From positions 1 through 64,000 of the forward strand of contig NZ_BGOW01000020.1 of assembly GCF_003851125.1 (NCBI RefSeq): a stretch of DNA of 64,000 bases, read 5' to 3'. The stretch comes from Sulfuriferula multivorans. GTDB lineage: Bacteria; Pseudomonadota; Gammaproteobacteria; Burkholderiales; Sulfuriferulaceae. A model generated the notes under the pieces. It worked only from the letters and a program-made list of their open reading frames with translations, was not told the origin of the DNA and did no database searches. Positions within the stretch are counted from its first letter, which is position 1. Every line of letters begins with the position of its first letter. A program made the translations under genes and the position numbers. Below, in pieces: positions 24,535 through 31,711 of the stretch.

Positions 24535-26391
24535 TCAATGCCGCTTTGCCTGGCTGGCGTTGTGGCCGTTGACCACGGTAGCGACCTGCTTGCCGTCGAT
24601 GTGGATATTGATGGTTTGCTTGGCGTGCGCAATGCCATCGAGCACTTGCTTGAGCTGCTGAAAATCATAGCCCTTGGTGGCATTCACCAGCGAATCCCCG
24701 CCAAACGCGCGCAGCTGCTTGTCGATCTCGGCACGCTTCGCTTTGCGTGCCTCGTCATCCATGCGCTGCTGCTCCTGGAGCTTGGACAAGCGCTGGTATG
24801 CCTCATGTGCCTGATAGGCAGAATAGGCGACCGTCGCTGCAACCGCAACGGGTAGGCCAGCGGCCACCAATGGCAGCGCTTTGGCCGCCTTGGTTGCTGT
24901 ACCGCTGCCGCCAGGCACGCCTGGAATCGCAGGTACGCCGGCGGGCTTCGGCCCCGAAAATAGCCGCCCTATGCCAGCCGCCGCTGTGAATGCGCCAACT
25001 GCAACAGTTGCGGCATACAGCGCAGCAGTGAATCCAGGGAAGGCTTCAGCGCCTTTGTTAACGCCGTCCAGTAAAAAACCAAGCGGCTTATCGAGTGCGC
25101 CCAATGTATCCATCGCCGCCAAAGCTTTCTTATTGCCTACCTGCTCGGCTTTGTAATCCAGGGTGTCGGCAACCGTGCCAAAACTGGTTTCCCCTTCCTT
25201 GCCATTTTCAGCCGTTACCGTTTTTTTGATCTGTCCATACTTGTCTTTTTGCTGAATCATGGCGATCAAGGCCATAAGCGCCTGGCGATCCTGCACGGTG
25301 TTACCAATACCTTTTGCCATCATGAGATCGGCCATCGCACCATAAGTATCGCCTTGCTCTGTCCCCGTTTGCTTTTCGGATTTAGCCCGAAGCTCCAGAT
25401 ATTTCTTGTCTTTTTCACCAACGGTACTGACTAACGCGACAAATGCGTCGAGTGGGTTCATTCCTTTCGCACGTGCAGCAGCCAAGCTGCCGGATAGATC
25501 AATCCCGAGTTTTTTAAAATCTTTGGAAGTATCTTGGGAGTTGATCTTGGCCAGCAGATTAACCAAATTATTGCCCGCCTCATCAGCACTACCCGCAGTG
25601 ATGCGCGATACTTGATTGGCAGAAACAAGTGCTTCAAATCCCTTCATCCCCTTCATGCCCTGACCGCCAGCCAATGCCATCTCTTGAGGCAGCCATTTGG
25701 CCATGTCATTGAGCTCGAATCCGCCCTCCTGCCCGCCCTTGATTGCCTTTGATAACATCGCTGGAATTTGCGCATCTGTAATTCCCATGCTCTGCTTGGC
25801 AGCAATCACGATCTTGGCAAGGTCCTGGGGATCGGCCCCTGTTCCAGTAGCGTATTTTTGCAGCGTTGGCAGCAGGCTAAGCGAGCTGTTAATGCCAGCC
25901 TGGCCCTGACCCATCGCGCCCGAACCGATCAATTCATTCAGTGTTTCCGCCGCCTGTTCGGGCGTCCCGCCACCTTGCTTCACAGCACTGCGAATGGCCG
26001 CATCCATTTTGGATTTACCAGCAATCCTGCCAGCCACATCACGGTCGGAATAAGCAGTATTGGCCATAATCGCCAGGCGACGGTCATAAGCCATCGGACG
26101 TTCAGCGGCGCTTTTCAGTACATAGCCGCCTGCGAATGCAGCAGCACCAACCTGGCCCACTTTTTGTAACACCGAAATAGATGCCTTGGCAGCGCCCTGC
26201 ATGGAACGCAAGGCTGCTGTCATACGCTCGATCGCGGTGGGTTTGATCCGCCTCGTGGCGTTAGCAATCCTATCCATGGATTTCGCCACGTTGCTGGATT
26301 CCTGCTGCACGGATTTCATGGCGGACTTCAAGCCCACGCTCATCTGGTCATTGAGCTTGAGCAATAGCTGCAATTCCAGGTTATTTGACAC
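24535..26391 (-). CDS. Phage tail tape measure protein
   Basis: 618 residues. The start NLELQLLLKLNDQMSVGLKSAMKSVQQESSNVAKSMDRI is typical of Mu-like tape measures. A helical region and the TP901-type core follow (SAVKQGGGTPEQAAETLNEL, GAMGQGQAGINSSLSLL). Two hydrophobic helices lie at ~455-475 and ~505-530. A charged helix and the usual end (NIHIDGKQVATVVNGHNASQ) complete it, so the protein is full-length. Tape measures set tail length and help DNA entry. It starts with GTG at 26391, overlapping the frameshifted chaperone by 11 bases. In Mu it is followed by DNA circularisation and baseplate genes; here nothing follows. Confidence 0.9.
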   Translation of the reverse strand: MSNNLELQLLLKLNDQMSVGLKSAMKSVQQESSNVAKSMDRIANATRRIKPTAIERMTAALRSMQGAAKASISVLQKVGQVGAAAFAGGYVLKSAAERPMAYDRRLAIMANTAYSDRDVAGRIAGKSKMDAAIRSAVKQGGGTPEQAAETLNELIGSGAMGQGQAGINSSLSLLPTLQKYATGTGADPQDLAKIVIAAKQSMGITDAQIPAMLSKAIKGGQEGGFELNDMAKWLPQEMALAGGQGMKGMKGFEALVSANQVSRITAGSADEAGNNLVNLLAKINSQDTSKDFKKLGIDLSGSLAAARAKGMNPLDAFVALVSTVGEKDKKYLELRAKSEKQTGTEQGDTYGAMADLMMAKGIGNTVQDRQALMALIAMIQQKDKYGQIKKTVTAENGKEGETSFGTVADTLDYKAEQVGNKKALAAMDTLGALDKPLGFLLDGVNKGAEAFPGFTAALYAATVAVGAFTAAAGIGRLFSGPKPAGVPAIPGVPGGSGTATKAAKALPLVAAGLPVAVAATVAYSAYQAHEAYQRLSKLQEQQRMDDEARKAKRAEIDKQLRAFGGDSLVNATKGYDFQQLKQVLDGIAHAKQTINIHIDGKQVATVVNGHNASQAKRH

Positions 26392-26865
26392 GCTTTTTCC
26401 GCCTTGTACTGGTGTAGGTTTTAGTATTTCCGTCTGATGACGGATTGCTGCGCGGGCCCGACAGCACGTCTATGATCGCTGCCGCGTGAGCCTCGGTTAA
26501 CAGGTGTGGATCGGGATATCCATGATGACGCAGCACCATCTCTAACTCGGTGTAAGGCTTGAGCTTTGACTCAAGCCTTTCTGCTTTTTTCCAACCTCAT
26601 CCTGCGCGGCGAAGATCGGTTCGATGTCATCTTCTGGCAACGCCAGCAACAACTCGCCTGTAATCTCTTGCTTTTCCAGCGTACCGAGCGATTCAATCTG
26701 TGCGGCCGCCTTGAACATACGCAAGCGCAAATTGGATGATTCGGGTCCGGCGGTTTCGATAGCTTCAATAGCGTCGGCAATCGTCGGGGCACGCATCACA
26801 AAATCGCGATGCGTAACGCCGTCGCGCTCTACTCCAAAATTCAGCGAACCATTGACCGTAATCAT
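26381..26865 (-). CDS. Tail-assembly chaperone made as two products by -1 frameshifting
   Basis: In the zero frame the gene gives 107 residues (26542-26865; ITVNGSLNFGVERDGVTHRDFVMRAP), a Mu-like tail assembly protein. At 26590-26584 lies the slippery heptamer A-AAA-AAG in the right phase. A -1 slip after codon 94 continues through AERLESKLKPYTELEMVLRHHGYPDPHLLTEAHAA to TAA at 26383-26381, giving a 161-residue product. This mirrors lambda G/GT and the paired chaperones of Mu, which bind the tape measure before tube assembly. It is located immediately before the tape measure gene, as expected. Confidence 0.85.
26556..26590 (-). promoter_or_regulatory. Programmed -1 ribosomal frameshift signal
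   Basis: On the minus strand the heptamer AAAAAAG (26590-26584) is followed by a 6-base spacer (CAGAAA) and then a perfect 8-bp hairpin GGCTTGAG-TCAAAG-CTCAAGCC (26577-26556). Phase is ..GGA AAA AAG.., the arrangement that allows both tRNAs to re-pair after a -1 slip. Spacing of 5-8 bases to a stem is standard for efficient bacterial frameshift sites. Confidence 0.88.
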
Positions 26866-27113
26866 TCAATCACCTCGCGTAGCCCAGCCGGGCGAATCGT
26901 AAATTTCTTCATAGTTAAAGCCTCGCTTACCTTGTTGATGATTTCACAGCGAGTGGCCTTGGAATGCTCCACAGACGCCGCAAGACGATCAGCCAAGCTG
27001 GGCCCATCGCCATATAGAAACTTTGATAACGTGGGGTTCCCAAGCTCGGACAGCTGCTTTCCGAGTTGACCAACCGCCGCGAGCTCCAGGTGCAGTCTAC
27101 GGGTGCTGTTCAT
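26862..27113 (-). CDS. Small phage protein, function unknown
   Basis: 83 residues, starting MNSTRRLHLELAAVGQLGKQLSEL and containing LSKFLYGDGPSLADRLAASVEHSKATRCEI. It is probably all-helical, with no membrane segment and no recognised family. It overlaps both neighbours by 4 bases (ATGA at each junction), so it is a genuine link of the late operon just before the tail chaperone. Confidence 0.6.
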   Translation of the reverse strand: MNSTRRLHLELAAVGQLGKQLSELGNPTLSKFLYGDGPSLADRLAASVEHSKATRCEIINKVSEALTMKKFTIRPAGLREVIE

Positions 27114-27631
27114 GCGACAGCACCCACTGCTTCACAGAAGCTGCACCCAGCCACGGTTTGATAAAGGTGGATGCGTCGGAGATGCCCCAAAGCGTTTTGG
27201 CAGGCTTGCCATTCATGCTGCTGTGCCTGGTCAGTCGGCCCATTCATGCCCGCGAGAGATTCAGAGAAACTGGCGTCCCCTTTCGTGTATTCGGCCATAT
27301 GATCAGGATTCCGCTTGAGGTAATCGAATATGTGTCCCATCGCCTCTTTCACTGGCAATTTTTCATGCGCCGCATATTCGTAAACCCACTCCGCCAATTC
27401 AAGTTCTTCCGGCGTGAGTACAACACCATCGGGCAACTTCACGGTGCTCATGTTCCTGGAGCGGCCAAAGGCCCTTCCAATGGCTCTGTCACGTTCCCAT
27501 GCCGCGTCGATTTCGCTTGGCGAACGGCGTTGTACGGAGGCCAGCTTGTCAGCCAGGGCACCGAGTTTGTCTGCATGCTGGCCTGCCGTGAGTTTCTTCT
27601 GCTGGGTCGGCTGGGCAAAGGTCAAGACCAT
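27110..27631 (-). CDS. Phage protein, function unknown
   Basis: 173 residues with AAGGAG seven bases before ATG 27631. The N-terminal half is charged and helical (LADKLASVQRRSPSEIDAAWERDRAIG). The middle has STVKLPDGVVLTPEELELAEWVYEYAAHEKLPVKEAMGHIFDYLKRNP, a compact helical module with an EF-like acidic turn. The end contains two cysteines (GCSFCEAV). No family is recognised. It is coupled by ATGA overlap to the next gene and placed where Mu carries head-tail genes, but it does not resemble them. Confidence 0.6.
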   Translation of the reverse strand: MVLTFAQPTQQKKLTAGQHADKLGALADKLASVQRRSPSEIDAAWERDRAIGRAFGRSRNMSTVKLPDGVVLTPEELELAEWVYEYAAHEKLPVKEAMGHIFDYLKRNPDHMAEYTKGDASFSESLAGMNGPTDQAQQHEWQACQNALGHLRRIHLYQTVAGCSFCEAVGAVA

Positions 27632-27641
27632 GATCCACTCC

Positions 27642-28406
27642 TTAAATCAGCGTAACGCCGCTTGCCCGCAACTCTTCCAGCAAGTCATCAGCGGCTTGGT
27701 TGGTCGCGCCGCTGACGTATGCCAGGGAGTCGCTAAAAATGGAATCCGGCCAGTTCGGATTGAATTGCCCCTCACAAGCGGGAAGCTGAAACACAGGCAG
27801 GTTGATTGGCACGCCGCCACTGATGATTCCTGCCGGTTTCAAGCCCTTGCTCTTGAGCAGCCCATCCAGCGCGGTCAGGCGCAGATAAGCCGCTTTTACC
27901 GCAAGCGCTGCCTTAACATATTCACGGCAAGTGGTTTCAGCCTGGTTCATCACCACGGCGCGAAGAAGGCTCGTATCCCTGCTATGCAGGGCATGCAATT
28001 TCCCCTGGGCTTCTGCCAATTTGCGCTGGAGGCCGGCAACCGCTTGCGACGCTTCATTCGCAATGCGCTTTGCTGTTGCCAAAGCTTCTTGGTGAGCCTT
28101 TTTCTCGGCCTCGCTCTTCGTATCGAAAGCCTGTACCTCGCCGTGAGTTGCCTGGCCGACAGCTACGGCAGCCAATAGGTCTTCACGGGTGCGGGAGAGA
28201 TGCTCGATGCTCGGCACAGCGGCCGCCGCTTCGCGGACTTCTCGCTGCTTGGTGGCGATCAAGTCTTCGAGGTTGATGATGGTGTTGCCCAGGCATTCGA
28301 TATCTACCTGGTGAGCCAGCAGCAGGGAAAGCTCGGGCTGCTTGCTGGTGGCTTTCTGGCCGTTATTCCCGGCCGTTTTCGGTGTCATGTTCATGGGGAT
28401 TCTCAT
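27642..28406 (-). CDS. Coiled-coil phage protein, function unknown
   Basis: 254 residues. Residues ~30-165 are predicted by eye to form a long coiled coil (LIATKQREVREAAAAVPSIEHLSRTREDLL, EAEKKAHQEALATAKRIANEASQAVAGLQRKLAEAQGKL). A globular end follows (GIISGGVPINLPVFQLPACEGQFNPNWPDSIF). Its ATG overlaps the stop of the Mor gene (ATGA); an inner Met five codons on is also possible. No membrane part or enzyme motif is seen. It could be a structural or scaffold-like protein; this is a guess from shape. Confidence 0.6.
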   Translation of the reverse strand: MRIPMNMTPKTAGNNGQKATSKQPELSLLLAHQVDIECLGNTIINLEDLIATKQREVREAAAAVPSIEHLSRTREDLLAAVAVGQATHGEVQAFDTKSEAEKKAHQEALATAKRIANEASQAVAGLQRKLAEAQGKLHALHSRDTSLLRAVVMNQAETTCREYVKAALAVKAAYLRLTALDGLLKSKGLKPAGIISGGVPINLPVFQLPACEGQFNPNWPDSIFSDSLAYVSGATNQAADDLLEELRASGVTLI

Positions 28407-28804
28407 TTTGGTGATTGATTTAAAATCTCTCGGATGCTTCTTTCTGTCAGCCGATACTTGAGGGCAAGTTGGCGGTGCGATATGCCCAACGCGCGATCAG
28501 CAAAAATCAGCGTGTTACGCTGCCGGATAAGCAGCTTGACGCCACGGGGAATTTCCACGGACAAACCGCTAAATTCCCCTGCCAATTTTTGCGCGATTTC
28601 CTGCCCCAGCAATTGGCACAAGGGATGTTCTGGCTTGATCGTGGCCGGTAGGTACAGGCGTGTTCCGCCGTATTGCGTAACCAGCTTGGCGGTGGCTTCT
28701 TCGCCGATAAGCTGACAAACGTCCTGAAAGACGCCAATGTAATTAACTGCCCGGGCTCGGGGTAAAACAAAACTTCGCATGCCGTTCCCATCGCTTCGAT
28801 TCAT
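28403..28804 (-). CDS. mor: Mor-family transcription activator
   Basis: 133 residues. The YGGTRLYLPATI segment (~46-57) is the conserved Mor/C dimerisation strand. The C-terminal helix-turn-helix is RALGISHRQLALKYRLTERSIREIL. In Mu, Mor switches on the middle promoter that leads to late genes. Here it heads a run of overlapping genes (to the tape measure), so it probably sits within the transcript it influences or activates a promoter upstream in 28805-29057. Confidence 0.88.
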   Translation of the reverse strand: MNRSDGNGMRSFVLPRARAVNYIGVFQDVCQLIGEEATAKLVTQYGGTRLYLPATIKPEHPLCQLLGQEIAQKLAGEFSGLSVEIPRGVKLLIRQRNTLIFADRALGISHRQLALKYRLTERSIREILNQSPK

Positions 28805-29057
28805 GGCGGTATTGTTTCCGCATGAGGGCGTTGGGTTAAGGCGGAAATCCTACCGGGAAGGATTTCCGCCTATTGAGGCGGGGAGGATCGGGAAGAGAAT
28901 GAGGACTGGCGCGCCGTGTTTCTGTCTACCACCTACCCTTCCCGGAGGCAGAACCGTCAACGGCGCGCCTTCTCAAAGGCTGGTTTGGCGGGGCTACTGC
29001 TTCGTTAGATTTACTGGTCATCAATCAGAATATCAAGCAATCCCCCCCGCCGGGGGG
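28805..29057 (-). promoter_or_regulatory. Structured leader before the Mor gene
   Basis: 253 bases without a normal gene but with strong structure. A perfect 11-bp hairpin lies at 28840-28870 (GGCGGAAATCC and GGATTTCCGCC). Two GGCGCGCC boxes at 28909-28916 and 28961-28968 lie in partly complementary arms. A GC hairpin (C6/G6) lies at 29043-29057, directly after the stop of the gene before, probably its terminator. A 31-codon frame (28926-29021, minus; MTSKSNEAVAPPNQPLRRRA, ending GKGRW) lies between them and might be a leader peptide. The layout recalls the ash/icd control regions of P4-like prophages; this is a resemblance only. Confidence 0.45.
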
Positions 29058-29555
29058 TCACCGCTTCCCATCACTGTCACTTGCCATTTCCAGGGCACGC
29101 CCAAGATGGCCGTTCACAATTGCCAGCAGCGCATATAAATCATCCCGATTAACCATGTCCAGACCCGACTCATTAGCTGGCACGTACGCGGTCGGGACAA
29201 GCAGGCCCTTGATGGCATTCATCGCGCGGTGAGTTTCATGGGCTGCATCAATGGCGTCAATATGGCGTCTATCAGAGCTTTCCTGCATTTTTTTGCGTTC
29301 CTGCCACTCCAGGTCGGCTTCTGAATTCATCTCGACCAGTATCTCAAGAAGATCTTGTCGCGCTGCGGGATCTCCGTCCGGTATTGCGCTGGGCTGGATT
29401 GATTTGGCTCGCTGCTTGAATTCCAGCAGGTCAGCCAACCCGGTACGGTGGTTGCGGCTGCATTTGTCACCAGCATCTGTAATGCATTCTGGAGATTGGC
29501 TGGCAGAATAAACTGGGGCGTCTGTTTCGGGCGTTGTGGTGGTACGGTCAGTCAT
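29058..29555 (-). CDS. Phage early protein, function unknown
   Basis: 165 residues, Thr/Ser-rich at the start (MTDRTTTTPETDAPVYS), then mostly helical (LADLLEFKQRAKSIQ, LLEILVEMNSEADLEWQERKKMQE, NRDDLYALLAIVNGHLGRALEMA). There is no membrane segment or known motif. It lies between GemA-side early genes and Mor, a region of variable accessory genes in Mu-like phages. A strong GC hairpin follows its stop. Confidence 0.55.
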   Translation of the reverse strand: MTDRTTTTPETDAPVYSASQSPECITDAGDKCSRNHRTGLADLLEFKQRAKSIQPSAIPDGDPAARQDLLEILVEMNSEADLEWQERKKMQESSDRRHIDAIDAAHETHRAMNAIKGLLVPTAYVPANESGLDMVNRDDLYALLAIVNGHLGRALEMASDSDGKR

Positions 29556-29590
29556 GGATATTTACCTGGTAAGTGGTTGTATTTTCCGCT

Positions 29591-29713
29591 TCACGCTATA
29601 AAACGGGTGAACGGAACCGTGTAGGTTGGGTAGACCGGATACAGACCTTCCTCGCCTGTTGCGTTAAAAACGCCAGAAAAGCCCATTAAAGCGTTTTTAC
29701 TGTTCCAGACCAT
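29591..29713 (-). CDS. Possible 40-residue phage peptide
   Basis: A short frame beginning M-V-W-N-S-K-N-A-L-M-G-F-S-G-V-F and rich in aromatic residues (YPVYPTYTVPFTRF). GAGG lies six bases before its ATG. It fills most of an otherwise empty 209-base gap between two early genes on the same strand. There is no homologue I can name; it could be chance. Confidence 0.3.
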   Translation of the reverse strand: MVWNSKNALMGFSGVFNATGEEGLYPVYPTYTVPFTRFIA

Positions 29714-29764
29714 CTCGGCCTCAACCTGTAAAAACACCCCCGTTAACCACCCGTTAAATTGCGT

Positions 29765-30031
29765 CTAATGCGGTGTTTTATTGGCCTCTTGCCTTGGTCT
29801 GGCTATTTCCTTGTCAGCACCCAAACCATGGCCATCTAACACGGCATCAAAAAAGGGCTTGCTGAGGATTTCCAGCAGTTGCGCGATCCCGTCGAAGGTG
29901 CTCTCATCGAGATGATCTTTGTCAACGTTGCGCATTAGGTCGCCCAGTGCGGCCAGCCCAGCAGTGGCGTTTTCCATGCTATAGAACAGTTCGCTGTTGA
30001 TGGATACTTCGTTACGCTTTACTTCACTCAT
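29765..30031 (-). CDS. Small acidic phage protein, function unknown
   Basis: 88 residues from ATG 30031, which has AAGGAG nine bases upstream; the longer frame to 30097 has none. The body is helical and acidic (LFYSMENATAGLAALGDLMRNVDKDHLDESTFDGIAQLLEIL) with a Pro/Lys tail. Family not recognised. It lies 70 bases after GemA in the early operon. Confidence 0.6.
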   Translation of the reverse strand: MSEVKRNEVSINSELFYSMENATAGLAALGDLMRNVDKDHLDESTFDGIAQLLEILSKPFFDAVLDGHGLGADKEIARPRQEANKTPH

Positions 30032-30101
30032 CTTATTTCTCCTTGGTTGCACGTTCGTTTTTTCGTTCAATCCAGTTACCCAATGCTGCAATGACACGCT
30101 T

Positions 30102-30557
30102 TTACTTTTCGCGCTTGTTTTGCTTGTATCTCAGCCACCTTTCCAGTCCGTTCATGATGTTCGAAATGCCGTCACGCGTGAGAAAACGCGGGTTTTCCAC
30201 CTTGGCGATTCTCTTGCAGAAGGTGACAAAGGCGGGATCATCGGGCTTGCCGGTCAAGCCGCATTTTTTCGCCAGCCCCAGGGCGGCGCTCCATTGCCTT
30301 CGGGTGGGCCGATCCGGGCCGCTGCCGCCTGGCGGCGAGGTGACAGCCCCGGCTTGATCCAGTGCGCCCAGGTCGCGCAATTCATCAGCAAGGGCGGATA
30401 GTTCAGCCTCGCTGCAATCCTTGCAGCTGCGCTTGCCGGTGTGCCTTTCCAGCCAGGCGCGGTATAGATCATCCTCCCAGCCAAGGCGCTTTTGGCCGAT
30501 TTTGATAAGCTGGATCAGGCGGTTTTTCCCGGTTCGTTTCATTCCATTTGTCCGCAT
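30102..30557 (-). CDS. gemA: GemA-like early regulatory protein (Mu gp16 family)
   Basis: 151 residues. LIQLIKIGQKRLGWEDDLYRAWLERHTGKRSCKDCSEAEL is the conserved GemA N-terminal module with CxxC. TRRQWSAALGLAKKCGL and FVTFCKRIAKVENPRFLTRDGISNIMNGLERWL follow. In Mu, GemA alters host gene expression and DNA supercoiling. A low-complexity Pro/Gly linker (TSPPGGSGPDRP) separates the two modules. Confidence 0.85.
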   Translation of the reverse strand: MRTNGMKRTGKNRLIQLIKIGQKRLGWEDDLYRAWLERHTGKRSCKDCSEAELSALADELRDLGALDQAGAVTSPPGGSGPDRPTRRQWSAALGLAKKCGLTGKPDDPAFVTFCKRIAKVENPRFLTRDGISNIMNGLERWLRYKQNKREK

Positions 30558-30616
30558 GCTTACGCCCCCCTAACCTTTTCTCTTATCGATTAATGCCGAA
30601 AATTTAACTGGTGGCA

Positions 30617-31627
30617 TCACCAGCCCCTCAAGGTTGATATGTCGATAACGTCGAAATCAAGTAGCGAGCGCTTAAAGCCGGATACCATAGCGCGCAACTG
30701 GCCGGGCCCCGTTCCACGTTCCACGCACCATTCACGCTCTTCCTTGCCCGATACACCCCAGGCTGCCATGACAAGATCAATGTCGTGTTCGGTAACGCTT
30801 TTGACCTCCACGCGCCATTCCTTCATGCGGCTCAATAGCTGATCGTGTTTGCCGCCTGATATGCGCCGGTACACCTCGCCATTGTTGAGTAAGGCAATGC
30901 CGAATAACCCCTTGTCCACATAGCGGCGCAACCCATTCACGATACGAATGCCGTGCTCGAGCTTGGCGTCCGCGAGATGTTGTGCTTCATCAATAATCAG
31001 TATTCCGCCTAGGCCGCGCGTCTTTTCTTCTATGTGGAAATCGATCTCGAAGTCATTCCTTGACTTGTCATGGCGGTACTGACTATCCACATTTGCAGCA
31101 ATCATCGACAAAACAGCCCTGGTCGTCAGCCCGAATTCACTCAACCCAACAGACCAGACAGGGCAATCCAATCCTTCCTCCTTGCGACAGCGGTTTATAT
31201 ATTCATCCAACGCCTGTGTTTTACCCGCGCCAGCCGGTACGCATATATCGACCATCGCCGGTACGCGGCGCGCCATCTTGAAACCCTTGAAAACTGATTG
31301 CATGACACTAGTTTCGACTCGACCCGGATTACGTTTTTTTTCTTCCATGCGATCTGCATCAAGCCCTGCAAAGTATGTTTCCAGGACGCTTTCTATTTTG
31401 TCTGCCATAGACTGATCGCCAATGCGTCCGCGACTGCCATCGCGCCACCATTCGGGATTGGCTGCCCATTTTTCCAAGTGTCCTGCCACAAATGCTGGCC
31501 CGGCTTCATTCGCGATCCGTTCCAGCGTGAAGCCGTTTGATATTTCATCAATCATGCGGTTTTTAAGCCGCTCCCATCGTTCAAGGTCAATTTCCTGTTT
31601 GATCGGATCATCTATTTCAGATAGCAT
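30617..31627 (-). CDS. Mu B-like AAA ATPase, transposition target selector
   Basis: 336 residues from ATG 31627 (AGGAG upstream). An N-terminal helix-turn-helix region (FTLERIANEAGPAFVAGHLEKW) precedes an AAA+ core with Walker A V-P-A-G-A-G-K-T (~residue 135), Walker B LIIDEAQHL (~212) and sensor GIALLNNGEV. The C-terminal domain (MVSGFKRSLLDFD) is small. MuB forms ATP-dependent filaments on DNA, delivers targets to MuA and keeps the element from inserting into itself. It follows A by 84 bases. Confidence 0.9.
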   Translation of the reverse strand: MLSEIDDPIKQEIDLERWERLKNRMIDEISNGFTLERIANEAGPAFVAGHLEKWAANPEWWRDGSRGRIGDQSMADKIESVLETYFAGLDADRMEEKKRNPGRVETSVMQSVFKGFKMARRVPAMVDICVPAGAGKTQALDEYINRCRKEEGLDCPVWSVGLSEFGLTTRAVLSMIAANVDSQYRHDKSRNDFEIDFHIEEKTRGLGGILIIDEAQHLADAKLEHGIRIVNGLRRYVDKGLFGIALLNNGEVYRRISGGKHDQLLSRMKEWRVEVKSVTEHDIDLVMAAWGVSGKEEREWCVERGTGPGQLRAMVSGFKRSLLDFDVIDISTLRGW

Positions 31628-31711
31628 TTGAACTCCTCTCTGTTTCACCAGCGCCAGCGGGTTTCCGTCCCGCAAAACGCACCAAAAAGCACTGCCAACG
31701 CCGTCCAGGTT

